A stretch of 64,000 bases of DNA from Haemonchus contortus (Eukaryota > Nematoda > Chromadorea > Rhabditida > Trichostrongylidae): assembly GCA_000469685.2 (NCBI GenBank), contig LS997566.1, forward strand, positions 37,736,420-37,800,419, in the 5' to 3' direction. Below the pieces are notes generated by a model that worked only from the letters and a program-made list of their open reading frames with translations, was not told where the DNA came from and searched no databases. The translations under genes were made by a program, and so were the position numbers. Of this stretch, positions 1 through 14,800 are shown piece after piece (within the stretch, counting starts at the first letter, position 1; each line of letters opens with the position of its first letter).

Positions 1-1307
1 AAATGATGAACTAGCCGTTTCTGAAATTGAAAACTGAGCGGAAGTTGTGGAATTCCTGGGATAATGGGGTCAGGCGCGCTCTTGGTTAGTGTAATCCCCT
101 CCCCTCTGCTTTCGGTAAAATTTGGCTAAATTTAACGTCACAGTTCTATTTCTGCAACCATGTAAAGCAGCTTTCTTTCCCCGGGGTAAGCTTTATTTCG
201 GGATTCTTTTTTAGACTGATCGGAAAGCCGCTGGAGTTCTGTTCACCTATTCATGAGCTCCCATCCGGTCTGCTGAGGCTGAGTATCTCATGAAATAATT
301 AATAGCCTACCTCTTTTCAACTTCTTTTTGAGTTTATCTGCGTCATTAGAAAAATGATTGGACAGTCGACCGAGTGATGTTCTGGAAAACAGCCTTTGAG
401 AAGCACTTCTTCAAAAAAGTGATTCTATGATTTGCAGCTAACCGTGTGTTGCTCCTATGAGTTTGGCTTTGTACAGATGTAGCGGACGTCAGAGGAGCTT
501 CTGCGTCGGGAGTGTGGAATGAAACAGTTGGTGAGCCAGGATATTTTCTGAAAAAGTGGTTTGTAAAGGATTTTCTCGTGGAGGTGCTATATCTAGTGTA
601 GTACCAAGTTGCCCGCCTTCACAGTGCATAGTGTGGGAACTGAATCCCAGACCAGTTTCGCCCCGGTGGTGGCGAGCAACTGAATCTTTCCTCCGTTTGA
701 GATCGTTTAACTGATTCCAGACTCGACTGGGAAGGTAAAAGCCCTGACCTGTCCATCGGGTACCACCAGATTTTACTGTGTAGGACAAGGATTCAAAAGA
801 TTCTCATGGAACTAGGATGCAGGGGCCTCGAAAAACGGATTGGTGATGTTGAAGACTTTACCCCTGGTTTATTTATGGTCTCGTACATGGAACCCTTCTG
901 AGCGTCTATAAAAGGGAATGACCAAACATCACTAGTATAGTGAGGGCCTTTGCAGATGCACTGCTTGTAAGCCTTCTTCGGATAATCGTGTTTACCACTA
1001 GCTCCAGCTTAAAAAATGGCATTGATGGGATTAGGAGGGAAAATGAATCACTTAGTTGAGGCTCTGTAGAAAAGTGTAGGATAGAGATCTCACGACTCCA
1101 AATGACTCTCAAAATTGGTCGAGATTACAAAAATCCTCCGGAACAAAGTTTGACCGTCTTCCAAAGGATTTCAACTCTCGAAAAAAGGTCATTAGAACTG
1201 ATCTGTTCCCCCCCCCCCCCCTATGCAAGAAAATGACCGGTGGTAATAAAATGGGCATATTTCGCCAAGAAAAAAAAGAAAAAACGAAATAGAGAACTAA
1301 TACTTAC
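1..1307. other. Left edge, no confident gene
   Basis: No exon could be supported here, although the last two transmembrane segments of the GPCR on the minus strand should lie in or beyond this stretch. A run of 14 C occurs at 1208-1221. The segment around 560-790 belongs to a dispersed repeat listed separately. A minus-strand stretch near 930-1000 reads as a basic then hydrophobic segment (RRRLTSSASAKALTILVMFG), which could be the start of TM6, but no acceptor in the right phase was found. Confidence 0.4.
560..790. repeat. Dispersed repeat, copy 1
   Basis: The stretch around 700-760 (GGGAAGGTAAAAGCCCTGAC and flanks) closely resembles 8690-8740 (GGGAAGATAAAAGCACTGAC), and the flanking 100 bases also align loosely. 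It looks like a decayed SINE-like or LINE-derived dispersed repeat. No terminal structure or target duplication was found, so boundaries are approximate. Confidence 0.45.
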
Positions 1308-4300
1308 TTAATGTGTGCATTAAGTTTCCATATGACGAACACATTGGAAGTGAAGATGATCAGTGAAGGCACAAACATGCAGATGATCGTCTTAAAAAGG
1401 AGAAACTACGATTTCTTCGAAATTCTGGTGAAATTCGGCCACTCCTATTTTTTTTTACTTTCTATTTTTGCCTTGCGTAGTGCAACCGGAAAATGGGCAA
1501 GTGGCCAGGGAATGTTCCCTAATCAAATTCTGTTCAGTCAATTGGTACCAGCCTTATGAAAAAGAGCGAAAATACCCCTTCTCGAGTACTTTCTCAATTG
1601 CATGCTTGTACTCTTTGGTTGGCTTGGCTCTCTTTACCAAATGCTTAAGCGTCACCCTATCACATTACGGGCAACCCAGAATGGCAGCCAGGAGCATGGC
1701 TCATCAAACATTATCAATCGATTGGAGAGGGTTTGACCTGGATTTTTAGAGGCTCGACCATATTGGGTCCCTTTAGTTGCTTTATGTTAGCAAAGACGAC
1801 TGCGCTATGTAGCGAGCCAGTTTTCAACTTTGTTCTGATGTACTTTGAAAGCCTAGAGAGCAATTCTTCTCGGACTCGCTTTGTTTTTAGAACATCTATG
1901 CGTTTGTGATGAATCAATGGAGCTTTCCAGATGATTTATCGGAACATTCTTGCCAGTGCTGAACAGCAACGAAACCCGATGTCACCCGAAAACATTCCGA
2001 AGCAATGTAAACGAGACAGCAGGCCGAGAAGGTGTCACTAAGCCAGCTGCTCAGTGCTCTCCACTCTAATGAATTTCAACCCCCTCCCCCAAGACGGCTT
2101 TGTAAGGGGTATACGATTTATTAATGAAAATGATTTGAGTCGAAAATTCCAAGTCACTCGTTATTCCAAAACTGGGGAGAAAAAAGTTTCGGAAGAACGG
2201 TTCCATAGGTGGAGGAAGTAGTGGCCATGTCATTTTTTGGGTAATCGACTAGCATATGGTATATCACCAGGCCATTTCCCCAGGTCCCTCATTTCGATAA
2301 ACTCTTCAGGGTCACTACAAAGCTGGCAGCGAAGTTCAAGATTCAACTTGCATTTTTAGTCAAAAATGATGTCCGAACTGAATTCTTAGTTGATTACCCA
2401 AAAGAAACTGAGATAGCTACTACGTCGTAGGTACTCATGTTGACTGCTTAAACGACCTATCTTTTGAGCCGGCCTTGAAGCCTTGCGCCGATCCAGGATT
2501 GTGCTGCTACCGTGACCAGTACTTTTCTCCTAACTCACCTCAATGACTGTCATAACGTGATAGATCCGATCGAAATCGGGATCGATATCGCAAACTCCTT
2601 GCTGAATTGAAGCAACGTAAAGGATCCATGAATTGAAGACCATAGCCACGATGATCAGTATGATAACTTGAGCACAGGCCCTGAAAAATCTTTTTTTTAC
2701 GTAGGAACCATACACGGGATAAGCTATGCATTAGGTTACTCGGAAAGTCGGAAAGTTTCCAAGAATTCAGGCGTATTTTGGAATGTTTTGGGAGTCTCCA
2801 AGGAATTTCTATTTGAGGACTTTATACACTTGTACGCGCGTAATATACTCGGCTCTAAGTTCATTACATATTTGACCTTTGAAGGGCCAAGCTGTCCCCC
2901 AGCTGTCCAAGATTCTTGATAAATTCGAATTCGGAACTTTACAGCCTAAGCCCATTCAAAATTGTGTCGAGTATCTGGCTTTTATTTCGGTGCACTCACA
3001 AATCTAACACCTCGGAGCCAGCCGGGAAGGAGAAGGTTGAACTCGGGGCTCGACCTACCCTTTCTCTCACATTGCTCTTGTAGGATGTGGTAGGACCTCT
3101 GGGACTTAATTTGCGGAAGGAATGTAGAGTCGGCCAGGTAACTCAGGATGAATATCAATAAGAAGGGCACAGAGCGCTTTTGAACAAATAACTCAGAAGG
3201 TTGTAGGGGTGAACTAGAGGATCTGGTTACAGAGAGGTTGCTAGAGAGGCGCTTCGAAGAGGAGCTCTTGTTCAGTTTTCAGAGTATGAATTCATAAGGT
3301 TCTGTAGTTTTCAGCTCATACTTGGCTCTATGTATCGTAAAGTGATGAATTGGTCACAGCCTTGAAGACTAGGGTAAGTTTGGTACTGTAATTAGTCAAT
3401 AAACAACAACAAGAATAGAACAGCAAACAAACTAACTTTTCCGTGGTCAGGCTACGTCGATTCCGATGAAGAAGCAAAAGCCTTTCGCAACAAACCAGAA
3501 CGATTAGCCATACACTGGAGAAGTCGCATACATGGGCGAAAAATTGGTTTACTTTACAGCTGAGATTTCGGAATTCAAGTCCGATCAAGTTGTCCTGAAA
3601 GCTCAACGAATGAATCGCTTACACAGCTGTTGCCAGGTCAGTAATCATCAAAGGGACATGTGGACTTTATTGGTCACTGCTAGAAGATGTAGATTACTGC
3701 ATGCTGTTTACATACTGCCTGTTTGGGACTTATTTTCTCGACGATTACTCATCGCATCCGGAGCAAAGGAAAGGCGGATATGCTGTCATGGCATCAAAGG
3801 AAAAGCAAAATATGTTATCGAAAACTTGCAGAAAAATGGCAGTCACGCTTGTAGGTGGTGCAGGCTGGCATTATCCTATCCTCATAAGATTGGTAAGCAA
3901 GGCCGCTGTGACTACGACATGACTGACGACAGACTGCCGTTCCGTCGTGGCTACCAGCTGTTAGGTGGAAGGCTTTGAAATGATTAGAGTTAGATAATTC
4001 GAATAGGCTTTTGAGCTTTTCCCCTTCAGGTGGCAACCACTGAGCTGGATAAGTTCTATTTCAATTTTTCGAAAAATTGGCAAGGTTCATGGCTTACACT
4101 GGGGCTCTCCTCCGACCCCCACTTTGAGCTGATAGCATGGAAAACTGGGGACGAAAACTCCAACAATATACTCAGAAAGTAAATGTAACAAAGATTTAGC
4201 GAAGAATAAATAAATAAATGAATAAATAAAGAATCCGTACCTCAAAGTAAAGATAAGACATTTCCTCTAGCCAAAAAACAAACAATGTACAAAGGAACAA

Positions 4301-7300
4301 AGAGCTCATAGCGGCTAGACATAGCAGATAAGTGTTTGTTGGAAGCTTCGACAGCATACGGTTGCTCCTGAAAATGATAAAATTTATTGAAAAAATTCAA
4401 AAAATTAAAATCTCAAAGGATCTCAAAGCCATCAAAAACAACACGCTTAAGCTGATTGATGGTGGTGTCACAACTTCCTGCAACACAAGGTTTGCACTTC
4501 CTGACGAGAAGCAAAAGTTCGATACTTCTCTTTCGTTGGGACGAATTGGTATAGCTCCAAAAAATTGTCAGAGAACACATGTTTCTTCAAAATTGAGCAA
4601 AGACATGAATTTCTAGAAGCTATGTATTTCGGGTCACCCATACATCGAGCTACGGGACAGACCAAACGCTGAGCAATTCTCACATGGGAGCATGAGTAGG
4701 GGTCCTTCTTCGGCCAGCTTCCTCTACCCTCTTCCCTTTTCATTTCTTTCGAGATGTGAGCTAATGGCTTGTTACAACTCAATGAGCTGTATCTTCCGTC
4801 TAATAGCCGTCTTCATCGAAAATCCAATTACACGGAGCGATAAAGATGCGAATAGCAGCAATTTGTAAACAACACAAATCTAATAAATAGCCCTATCTGT
4901 ACTGAGAAAAAAGCCCATGGAAAAATTCCATGTGAATGTTTTTTTTTAAACCTGGGAATATCCCAGCTTCACTTCTATAGTTTGTAGTAACCACATAAAA
5001 AATGTTATAATGAAATGGCTCTCCAGTGGACCTTTGTTTTCGTGGCTTCAATCTCCTATCATGCTTAGATCAACGGACCTTCCGCACACGCCAAACTAAC
5101 CATTCGTTTGAACATGAATGTGAAATTCGACCCTTTGCACCAAAAATCAACAAGTGCAGTGGTGTACATAATGGTGGCTATTTATACTGAGTCGCGATTG
5201 ACTAATGGACCCAATAAGCCCCTTGTTAAACCAAAGAAATGCACTGATGTAAAGATCTCTCTGAGTTTTTCACTTGCAATTTGCTGAGTGGTTCAGGTTC
5301 CGCACTGAGAAGGAGCCGATCAAAAGATTTGTCTTTTTAACGGGGAAGAAATCATTTTCTGGTCGATCGATTGATTTTATCTGGGAGTGGATATTGAAAA
5401 TATAATAAATAATGAATAATTAGTAGTGTCAACTTCAGAAAAACCTGTCTTCCGGGGACGTGGTATGGTGTGAGACCTATTTAATCAACCGTAGAAAACG
5501 GACTAAAAGTCCGAAACGTGGCGCACTCCAGAGCGATACTTTCCAACTAAGACACTCATCACCAATAATGGTGGCAGGCAGCGTTTGCTCATATTATTCT
5601 GTTCCGCTGTACTAGAAGGGATTAAACGCTAATCAGTGAACGTCAAGTGCATGGCTCATCTTGAAGGAACTGGACTACTCCGGGGGCTTCTTGCTTGTTT
5701 GCCTCTACGAGATTGCGATCGCGATGGACAGACTTCATCACTAACTCAGTTACTCAAAGTAAATACTCTACTGGCTTGGTCATACGTAAAGTAAGGGCCC
5801 AACAACACATCTAAAATTAGCCTTCGAGTAACAGAGTTCAATCTCCAAATGGAAAACATGGCGTCTTATGGCGTCATGCCTCGGCGACATGCGATCTTAC
5901 ATTAGCCAAACTAATGCCTACCCTTGCCCATCACAATTTCGCCTGAAGATATTTTCGACTTGCGACTTTGCCAGCGTAGAGACCTTTCTGACAACATCGC
6001 AGTCGAGTAGCAGCGGATTGGCTAGACGAGAGAAGAATAGTTGCTTTTACGATTGGGCTGAGCTATGGCTATCATTAAGTCATCCCCTCTTAGAGATTTT
6101 CTGAGAGAATTTGTTACGAGGAAGTTGTTGACATCCCTAAATGAGATGAAAGATTGCCATGGCTTCGAATCAAAAGGAAAACTTTTGAACGACACAGTTT
6201 TTGTAGTTGTTTTGTTACAGAATTGTAATTTTTTGATGCTTTGTAGCTGTTATTCAGCTCCTTCATTTATTGGACAGCTGAAACAGTCTCACCTTTTGTT
6301 ATTGTTTTGAGGCATTGTATTCTAGGAACATTGACGAGATCTTTAGTCAGAATTCTCCAGCTTTCATAGAAAACTTATATCTTTGTTGTTTAATTTGCTT
6401 GGGGGGCTATTTCCGATCGTGCTCACCGTGAATAATTAGGAATACGGTATGGGTAGCTAATTCAGCCACTGGTTCGTAAATAAGAAAGGAAGAGACAGTC
6501 AGATATGGGTGGATTGGGTTGGGCTCGTGGGTTTATGCTTTGGGTAGTGTTCTCACATAGGACCCTTAGAAGCTTCCAGAGTATTCCGGGAGAAATTTGG
6601 TCCTAAACGGAAATTTCGGCAGATACTCTCCCTCCAACGCAATAGCCTACGCAAGAAAAATCCCGAACGGCTCAAGGTTTTCTTGAGGACACCTGAGTAA
6701 GGACACCACCACTCAGGGTGTATAGAATATATAAAAGTAGTCTGGAAAACGTTGAGCGAAGTAATAATTTCAAAAAAATTGGAAAAGGAGAATAAATAAT
6801 CATATGGAAAGTAAGTGAATGAAGAATCGAGGCAATTAAAGTGGAACACGAAATCAGATCGAAAAAAAGGTGACAGAAGCAGGGAAGGAAAAGGAATGGG
6901 AATGATTAGGACCATTGAATCTGGCCGTGAGATCCCGTAGAGAATGTCAGGAAACAGGAATAATTGAGGCAATAAACTCGATTTGAGTTGCAGTTTGGAT
7001 TGCTCTACGAGAAGGTCCAAAGGTTGTGGGTTGAAAGATTCAAACAGAAAATAGCTTTGGAAACTGTCTTCCTCTAGGCATATTGAAAAAAAATAAGAGG
7101 ATATCAAATGTAAAAATAACTTTCGTTGAGGAAATTTGCTACTTACTTGATCAAAATCCACACCATGATGTTCCCAGTAAAGCCGACGAGAACACAAATT
7201 GGCATGTAGATAAGATAGAGCCGTTGGAATATCGTCTCAGAGACTTCCATCGTGGCCGCTTCAGCACAAAGCGATTGTGGAATACTGAAATCATTTGAAA

Positions 7301-7337
7301 GCTTTGAAATCACCACAGAAAATGATGTAGCCATCAT
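1308..7337 (-). CDS. Rhodopsin-class GPCR (neuropeptide/peptide-receptor-like), partial, multi-exon
   Basis: Five minus-strand exons with compatible phases encode TM1 to TM5 of a seven-helix plasma-membrane receptor. Exon 1 is 7337-7147 and holds TM1 with the GN motif (GFTGNIMVWILIK). Exon 2 is 4367-4241, TM2 (NTYLLCLAAMSSLFL). Exon 3 is 3594-3437, TM3 with the conserved cysteine and an ER in place of DRY (SSVWLIVLVCCERLLLLHR). Exon 4 is about 2689-2539, TM4 and the second extracellular loop with its cysteine (GVCDIDPDFDRIYHV). Exon 5 is 1405-1308, TM5 (FVPSLIIFTSNVFVIWKL). Donors are GTAAGT, GTACGG, GTTAGT and GTGAGT; acceptors at exons 2 and 3 are TTTTCAG and CTTTCAG. The upstream edge of exon 4 is uncertain: a good TTTTTCAG at 2681-2688 gives the wrong phase, so AAAAAAAAG at 2690 is preferred. 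TM6-TM7 and the tail were not found. The architecture suits peptide receptors, but the ligand cannot be inferred. Confidence 0.8.
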
Positions 7338-8589
7338 GAAAACGATTGCAATGCGATTGAAGACGAGAAGGAAGTGAGTGGATATGAAGGGGCGGGTGTA
7401 GGAGAAATTTCAATATAATAGGGACACGCTAGTCGTAGCCTTCACCCGTGGGGGTGCCGCCGCTATCATACGCCTGGTCACCCTCCAATTGTCATTCAGC
7501 CGAACATAACAGCCTAATAGTCATACTACGCTCTATGATTCGAAAGTACACTGAGCACGAGTTTCATCCGTCAACTAATCCCACTCGATTCGTGGGAAAG
7601 CACGGGCTATGGTCGGTCAACAAGGGCTCATACTCTGCAATAAATGCTTGTTAGCAGGCTTCAGTCAGTCTTAGGAAGAAATCACAGTTCGCCATGTTTT
7701 CTGATCAGCAAAGGAAAACAACGTTTGCAGTCAGCATGAGCCTTTTACAAGGTCATTCAAAATCACTATACCAGGCTGAAGAGGAGGCGGTCCAATTATC
7801 CTTTCTATTAATGGACCTGCAACATGGACGAAAGCTCATTAAACTGCATAACCGCCTGACCCACCTACTCAGTGGCCTCACGTCATGGGCGTCCAAGTAA
7901 GGGGTGGTCCTTATTGAAGGCTGGATGTGTGCTCCATCCCGAGAAGAAAAAGACCAGCTCAACTTCGTTCTCGTACAAAGTCAGTCTAGGATTTTACTGG
8001 TAACACCACAACACCACTGCTAAACTCCCTAACAACAATCCCCATTGACAAGGTCTAAAGGTCACTCCACTATTAAAGAATATCTCCGAATCCCGACAGA
8101 CCACGAGGCCACCTCTTGTCAAAACCCTTGTAAACAATATTTAAGGGTAGAAGGAAGTGGCACAAGGAAGTGGCAACGAAGCAAAAGTGTCAGTCATGTT
8201 TTCTGATATTGCAAACAACCAAAAAGAGAGATGAGCTCCTGCGTGCCCAGAGAGATTGTGCTCGCAAAATTCTTGACATTATTCAAAAATGGCAGCTGTT
8301 CGATTTTTCATAGGTGAAAAATATCATGCATGGGTTGACTATGAGGATAATAGGCATTCTACCAAGTCTGGAATATGTCAGAAGCGTCAAAAAGCTTTTG
8401 TTGAGCAGGGCATGTCGCCGAGGACCAGCATAGTTGATTGGTAACCAACGAACATAACAACAACAATGACAGATTTTGGGTGTCACGAAACAAGACGGAA
8501 ATGCATGGAGCTTTGATATGCAGCCTTTCAACCAATTGAATTGTTTACATAGAAGAAAAGAATGAAAAGGGCAGAAGGGTTGTGTAGTG

Positions 8590-8800
8590 ACAAGTGGCTT
8601 ACTATCACATGGGCATGGTCTGGGGATTGAGTCCTGAGTCCTGAGATACCGGCCCAGCCTCCGATCCTCCCGGAGTCGGTTAAATGGTATTAGACTTCTC
8701 TGGGAAGATAAAAGCACTGACTTGTTCATCGACTGACTATTCCAGGGAACTGCATAGGCCACATTTATAGCGTCACTACGATTGTGAATGAAAGTCAAAT
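8590..8800. repeat. Dispersed repeat, copy 2
   Basis: Partner of the 560-790 repeat. The best-conserved block reads GGGAAGATAAAAGCACTGAC followed by a TTGTTCATCG stretch, against CCTGTCCATCG in the first copy. Edges are approximate. Confidence 0.45.
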
Positions 8801-11800
8801 GCGGGGCGCACCCGAAATTCATTAGCGCCTGAGACTTTATCGAGACTCCACGCACACAATGAACGCTAAAATTATACTGAATTATGCTTATTGTGAGAGC
8901 TCTATGTGGCACTCTGGTGAGAGAAAAAGTTACTTTTTTTCAATTTGTTCTCTTACTTGTTTACGAATTATTTATCTATTTATTCGGAAGAAATCATATG
9001 TTCACCTAAACGGTAGTGAGAAAAAGAGGGTTTTGTGTTTTAAACATTCAGATTTTTGGAAAAACGGATTAGAAGTAACAAAGACCAAATGTAGCTGAGC
9101 GAAAGCAAATTTCTTCCCCACAGATTAAATTCAATCTTGCGAAAAACTCCTGTGCTGAGGAACACATGGCTCAATCTTTAGCAGTTTGCAAATGATATTC
9201 GTCAAATTTGCTACGTTGCCATTAAGTAAACTCCGAGCACATACTGGGTGAAAACACGAAAATTAGATTAGTCGCGGAAACTTCCGTGAGTTGATGAGAC
9301 TTCCGTGAAATGAGCATTTGAGGTGGCAATCCAAAATTGCAATTAATTTGTAGCGCTGAAAGCAACCATTTCCGGTTGTTTTCCGTGAAAAATTTCGCCG
9401 ACGTAGCACGTGTTCCATTCAAGCGAGCTAAGAAAAAGTCGGATGTGACGCCTTTCTTCGTAGATATCTTCTGAATGACTCCTGCGGCAGAAATAAATTA
9501 GAAAAATCTTCCAGACATAAAGGGAAGAGCGAATGTTCTAGGGTAGGTTCCATAAGACGAACCTCCAAACGCTGGGTCAGAGAAGAAAATTTCTATTCTA
9601 AGAAAATGCTGACAAAATCTCTCAGAGAGCTCTCTTAGCCATATGACATGAAGGCAGTGTGAGGGACGAGGTTTACGAGCTGTCTATGGCCCTGAATCAA
9701 GATTAATGTTCTCGGGGGGATTACTCCGAGTGGGTGGGCGTAGAAAAGGTGTTAATCTCGTGCTCGGCCCCTCCGATCCTTTCGTTTTCCCATCGCTCAC
9801 GAAAAAGTTATGCCAAAAATGTGGATTTATTGCTCCTTAGGGGTAGGATATAGAGGCCTCGCTGCAAGGTTGATACTTCGAATGTATCGCCCAAGTGTTT
9901 GCATTGGCATGTATATATTTCAGTGTTTATGAAGGAGAGGTGTAAACAGGAAGTAACGGCTAATTAAGTCAACTGAGAAGCTTCCAGGAAAGTAAGAGAT
10001 GTTAATGCAAACAAATGTGATGCTACTCTGATGCCCACGGCTTTGCCCTTATTCTTCCTGTCCTTTACAGGACCTCTTAGAAGAGATAGTGAGAATGGGG
10101 CCCGCAGAGCAGGCGTCAAAACTGCGAGATTTTCTTCCGACTTACCACAGGGTTTAAGGATATGCCTCCAGAGGTCTCCATATATCCCTTCCCTAGACTT
10201 GAGTCTACAAAAAATCTTGGGTAAGGGTGGTTCTGCGTGGGATGGTCGAAATGAGTAGGAACCAAGGGAGAAAACGAACTAGAATTCGAGATAACCAACC
10301 TTACGGATTCGCTACTCATCCTCTAGAGAGGCTCAAACGCAGCTACACCAAGGTGTTTCCTGTCTATGAATTATATGAGGAAGTATTCAAATCCGCCCAA
10401 GTCAACAAATTTTCTATGGCTTCAATCAACAATAACGTCAACAAACCTTACTATAATCGTTTACATACAAATCCCACGCCTTTTTAATGACACCTACTGA
10501 ATGTCCCTCGACAATCAGAGTGAATAATGAGGTAGTGATGGCAGAAGCACCGAATATGGAAAGATACCCTACAAAGGGTACAAACCACAAAGTGTTGAGG
10601 ATACTAACTAGTACTTAGGAAGATAGAGAAGGAGAAATGCCTTCAGTATGGTCGGATAGGGCAAAATTACGTGATTTCGTAAGCACGTGCATGACCACTG
10701 ATGAAAACTCGGACTTCCCAAGCCAGCCAGACATCTAATTGCCTCGTACTGAGTGAACTGGGTAATGGAATTGTCTGGGAGCATCGGAACACTGAATTGG
10801 GATTCTACAGGCTCCGTAAGTAGGGATTCAAATTGTGACATTGTTTCTGAAATAGAGCTCAGTACGAGATGTAATTGGAAAGGGTCAGCTGGAAAAGGGC
10901 AACTTGTTGCAGTGAATTTAGAAGAGGTAGAGAATCGCTAATAATTAGAATGTAGCATGGTCGAGTTAAATAGAAAATCAGAGTTGAATTTAATGAAAAT
11001 ATTATGAAAACCCTATGCCGAAAGGCGACTCCTCTTTGCCGGGATGAAATGGAACGGAAGAACAGCCATGGAAACGACAACAATAAGCTTATTCGGTAAA
11101 CGAATGTCATTAGGAGGGGTTTCATAGGGAGAGTGAAGGTGACGACAGAATACATCATGGACATGGGGAAGCCAACGATATTTCACTTCGACAAATGGAG
11201 CTTAGAGGGAGGAATCGGGAGCAAACATCGAAAGATTATGGTCGAATAAGCTGATTCCGAGTTTTCCTGGAAGGCCATCGCCTGTTAAAATAAATAAGGA
11301 AATAATCTTAAGCGTGTTTGTTGCTCGAAGCCACTACTGTGTACACTGTACACTGGTGGATTCTACTAACGGAATCCATCACTCTTTTACGTCTACAGCT
11401 TCTTATAGAAGCAATGGTTACACCTACAACTCGAGTACCGAAGTAAATGGCACGACTACTTCACGACAACAAGGGTAAACGGTCTATATAAACCGTGTGG
11501 AACTAGAAAACTATTGGATTTCTAACAAGTTGAGCGACATTTCTGTGTTTTACACTTATTTATTTGGTTGTTTACTAATTTATTTGTAACGCCGCGTAGG
11601 GCAGCTGTCAGAAACCTTACTATCTAATTCTTCTCAATTATACTTCAACAGATTTTCATAGGGTTTTTGCAAAACTGATAATGACATTTTAAAAATCAAA
11701 TGGGATCAGTTTAATAAGCATCTGATGGATAGAACTTCTGATGGGTAGAACCAGCATTGGAACACAGAGATTGTACTGGTTCACAGCGTGTCACTTACAT

Positions 11801-14800
11801 ACCACGTGAGTAAAAATACAAAACCATCTGTTGGTAATGAGGTTGCAAGGCTGATTCGCTTATTCATGAATATTCATACCTATTTTTGTCATGATCGTTT
11901 AATGACACTCCCATCTTGGCAGCTGTTCGGATAGCCTGCATGGGAACGAGCTATGTACAGCTTCCTTCCTGATAACTCACACCGTCATTCTGCTAAGTAA
12001 CGGTGATGTCACCTAGTCCTAGACGATCTAGGGGCAGTAAACAAGGCTGGAACGGCCTATGCTAGCTGATGTACGATCTGCAGATAATGAATAGAGCTCT
12101 TATCACCTTAATGGGGCAATTTGTTTCTCTGGAGTCAGCCATACGTCATCAGAATGTCCTGAAACATACGGTCGGCTCACCTGCTGCAATCAGCAGTACA
12201 TATAAACATCATCCGTGCCATCGAAGAAGCATTCGATGGAGGGGGTCAAGCCAAAAACAGTGGAAAGATCACCCGGACTTGGAAGGGAACCAGCTGCGTT
12301 GGATCTCCTTCCTACTCTATCACGAGGCCAGCGAATAGCGAGTATGGCCCAGTCAAGTTCAAAAGCATCAGAAACATATTGCAAACTGAGCTGTCTCAGG
12401 AGGAAAAAGTGAGTCTCGTCATGTCTGGGAGAGCTTGACCGGGGATGGTGGGTATCCTTTAGTTTGAGAGAAGGAACAAATATGTAGCAAACGTGGTTCC
12501 AATCGAAGAGATGCATTCCGTAACGAAATCACTTAGCCCAAATTGCAAAGGTGTTATCTAGCTAGCGAGCCCACAAATCCGCTCGCCCGGGATCAGCTCC
12601 GATCCTGGTGTTAATGTTTTTGACGGCGGACAGCTCGGCGTCATTTGACTATGACTGACCAAGATCTTCAGTGTAAACTGGATGGTAGGAAATTCCGATG
12701 ACATCATAGATAAGACTTTATGAGTCACCATTACTAGTTAGAAGGGACTTTTATGGAATGCTCGCCTCAACTGCGAACGGAAGCAACGAGCTGTGTCATT
12801 CGTGATTCAGAAAAAAATGATTTGTGGTTTCAAAAGATGACCGTAGATCTGTTGGTTTCGCCATGCATTGAAAGCAAAAACTCAGTCATCCGAAGTGAAT
12901 CATTTTGTTTGTGTAGAAACCCAAAATAAGCAGAAAGTAAGGTTCGAAAACAATTGAATAAGCTATTGGGCAGAAGAATATGACGAAACCGTGGGATGTT
13001 TCCATGAAGCCAGTCATGAGCGATTATAAAGGCAGACGGAACAAAGTCACATTACGTTGATTGTTGTTGTCATGTAGAAATTGATGTTTTCTATGCTTGT
13101 ATGTTTTGTCTGAGTCTAGGTGGTCTGAGATGAGCGCCTGATTGGTTTGGATTGATGACAAGATGGAACGTTTATAGCATTTATAGCAACTAAAATGGAA
13201 CAGGAGGGATGATGGTGGTGGATAGCGGCTCCCAGGACAGATTCCTCCAACCTGGAACGTCTCCTATCATTAGCATACCTGCCATAACCGTCAAACGATT
13301 ACACTAGACCTTCCTATGCTACTACGATCCAAAATGAAAACCTGAATTACCTGAAGACCTTTCACAGATCGCTTTGCTTTTAAGCAACCCAGGTGGGGTA
13401 CTATAGGATGGAGCTTTCCGCTTGAGCTGAGAGGCAAAGGTGCCAAACTTATATTTGGCATAAATTGTCATTTTTCCTACGTCAGGGTGCCTCACTCACT
13501 TCTCAATGGGAATGACGCTTCAGCCCTGAAATCTATCCCTGACTGTGACCTGAATGACTTTCTTAAGAGCTCCACGACGGCATCTGTTCACCAGTTCTAG
13601 CTCAACTGACTGATTGACCATCTAGCCCTGTAGGGAGATGGAGATAAAGAATTGCTGAGCTTACGCCAATGAAATAATACTGAAGGATAAAGAGTACAGT
13701 TTCAAAGCGTTGGTCAACTCTGTCTGAGGGATGCGCCCCAGCATTCGGCTCCCATTCAGAACCGTAGTGGCAGTTTGAATGGGTGTTGTGAGTCCTATTC
13801 AATGTCTCGCGGAGGACGGATGGACACGTCATTGTAGCTGTACTTTTGGAAGAATCTAGTACAAATGACCGACCCTGAAGGGATTAACGGATTGGTCGGC
13901 ATGGCCCAGATCTGATCCGGAATTCTGGAATACAATCCGCAGCCCATACGTGTGCGATTGTGTGCCAGTTGCTACTATACCACCTCCGTCCAGTTATATG
14001 TAGAACTAAGATGATCAAGAATCCGAGAAAAACAGATTTGTTTGACGTCTTGGCTATTATGTTCACAAGAGGACGATGTTTGAGGCTTGGCATTAGCGAC
14101 TATTCATAATCTACAAAAGAGGATACCCGATTTTCCTTGAACGATCATATATCGGCTGATACTCGGAACAATTTAACTTGAGACTCATCCAGGGGTGAAG
14201 AAACGAAATAAAACGAAGAAATTCAAAGAAATTTACGGCATTACAAAACTATATTTTTGCTGATGAAAAAAACGAAAAAAATGAAAAAAATGAGAAAATG
14301 AAAATTTATTAGGGATCGGGGTCCCGAAGGAAAGTGAAGGATTCCGTTCGGTTCCCTTCTAAAGGAATGAGGAAAGCCGAGGTAGCACCTCCCAAGGTAC
14401 GAGAAGACATACAGTTTGTTTGTGATTTCAAACCATTTCTAAATGAATATTAATTAGAAACAGATTCTGAGAAATATGGCTGATCAGTAACTGAAAACTC
14501 GCGAATTTCTCTCTGTCTACTCTATACTAATTAGCTAGCATCGCCAGTAACTCATCGAGGAGGTGGTAAACTGACCATTCGTCATAATTACCACCTATTA
14601 CAACGTAATAGCTAGTCACCTGCTGACGTGCTTATATCACTTCCAATTAAAGGATCAAGAGCTAAAGCACAGAGCCCATTGACTCATGGAATTAGGCCTG
14701 ACCTGAATGTAGGCTTACCGACCAACTGAGGCCATTTTTGTTTTTCTTTTTTCCTCACAGAGCTGCCAGTTCTGAACCCAATCAGCCTATTCGAATTTAA

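Noticed and set aside
2681..2688. TTTTTCAG acceptor for the TM4 exon of the GPCR
   Set aside because: It is the better consensus but gives the wrong phase after exon 3 (two leftover bases), so it is not used unless an extra exon exists.
6553..7197. 214-codon minus-strand frame rich in Phe, Leu and Ser
   Set aside because: It overlaps GPCR exon 1 in another frame and extends into the following intron; composition is that of AT-rich intron DNA and no domain is visible.
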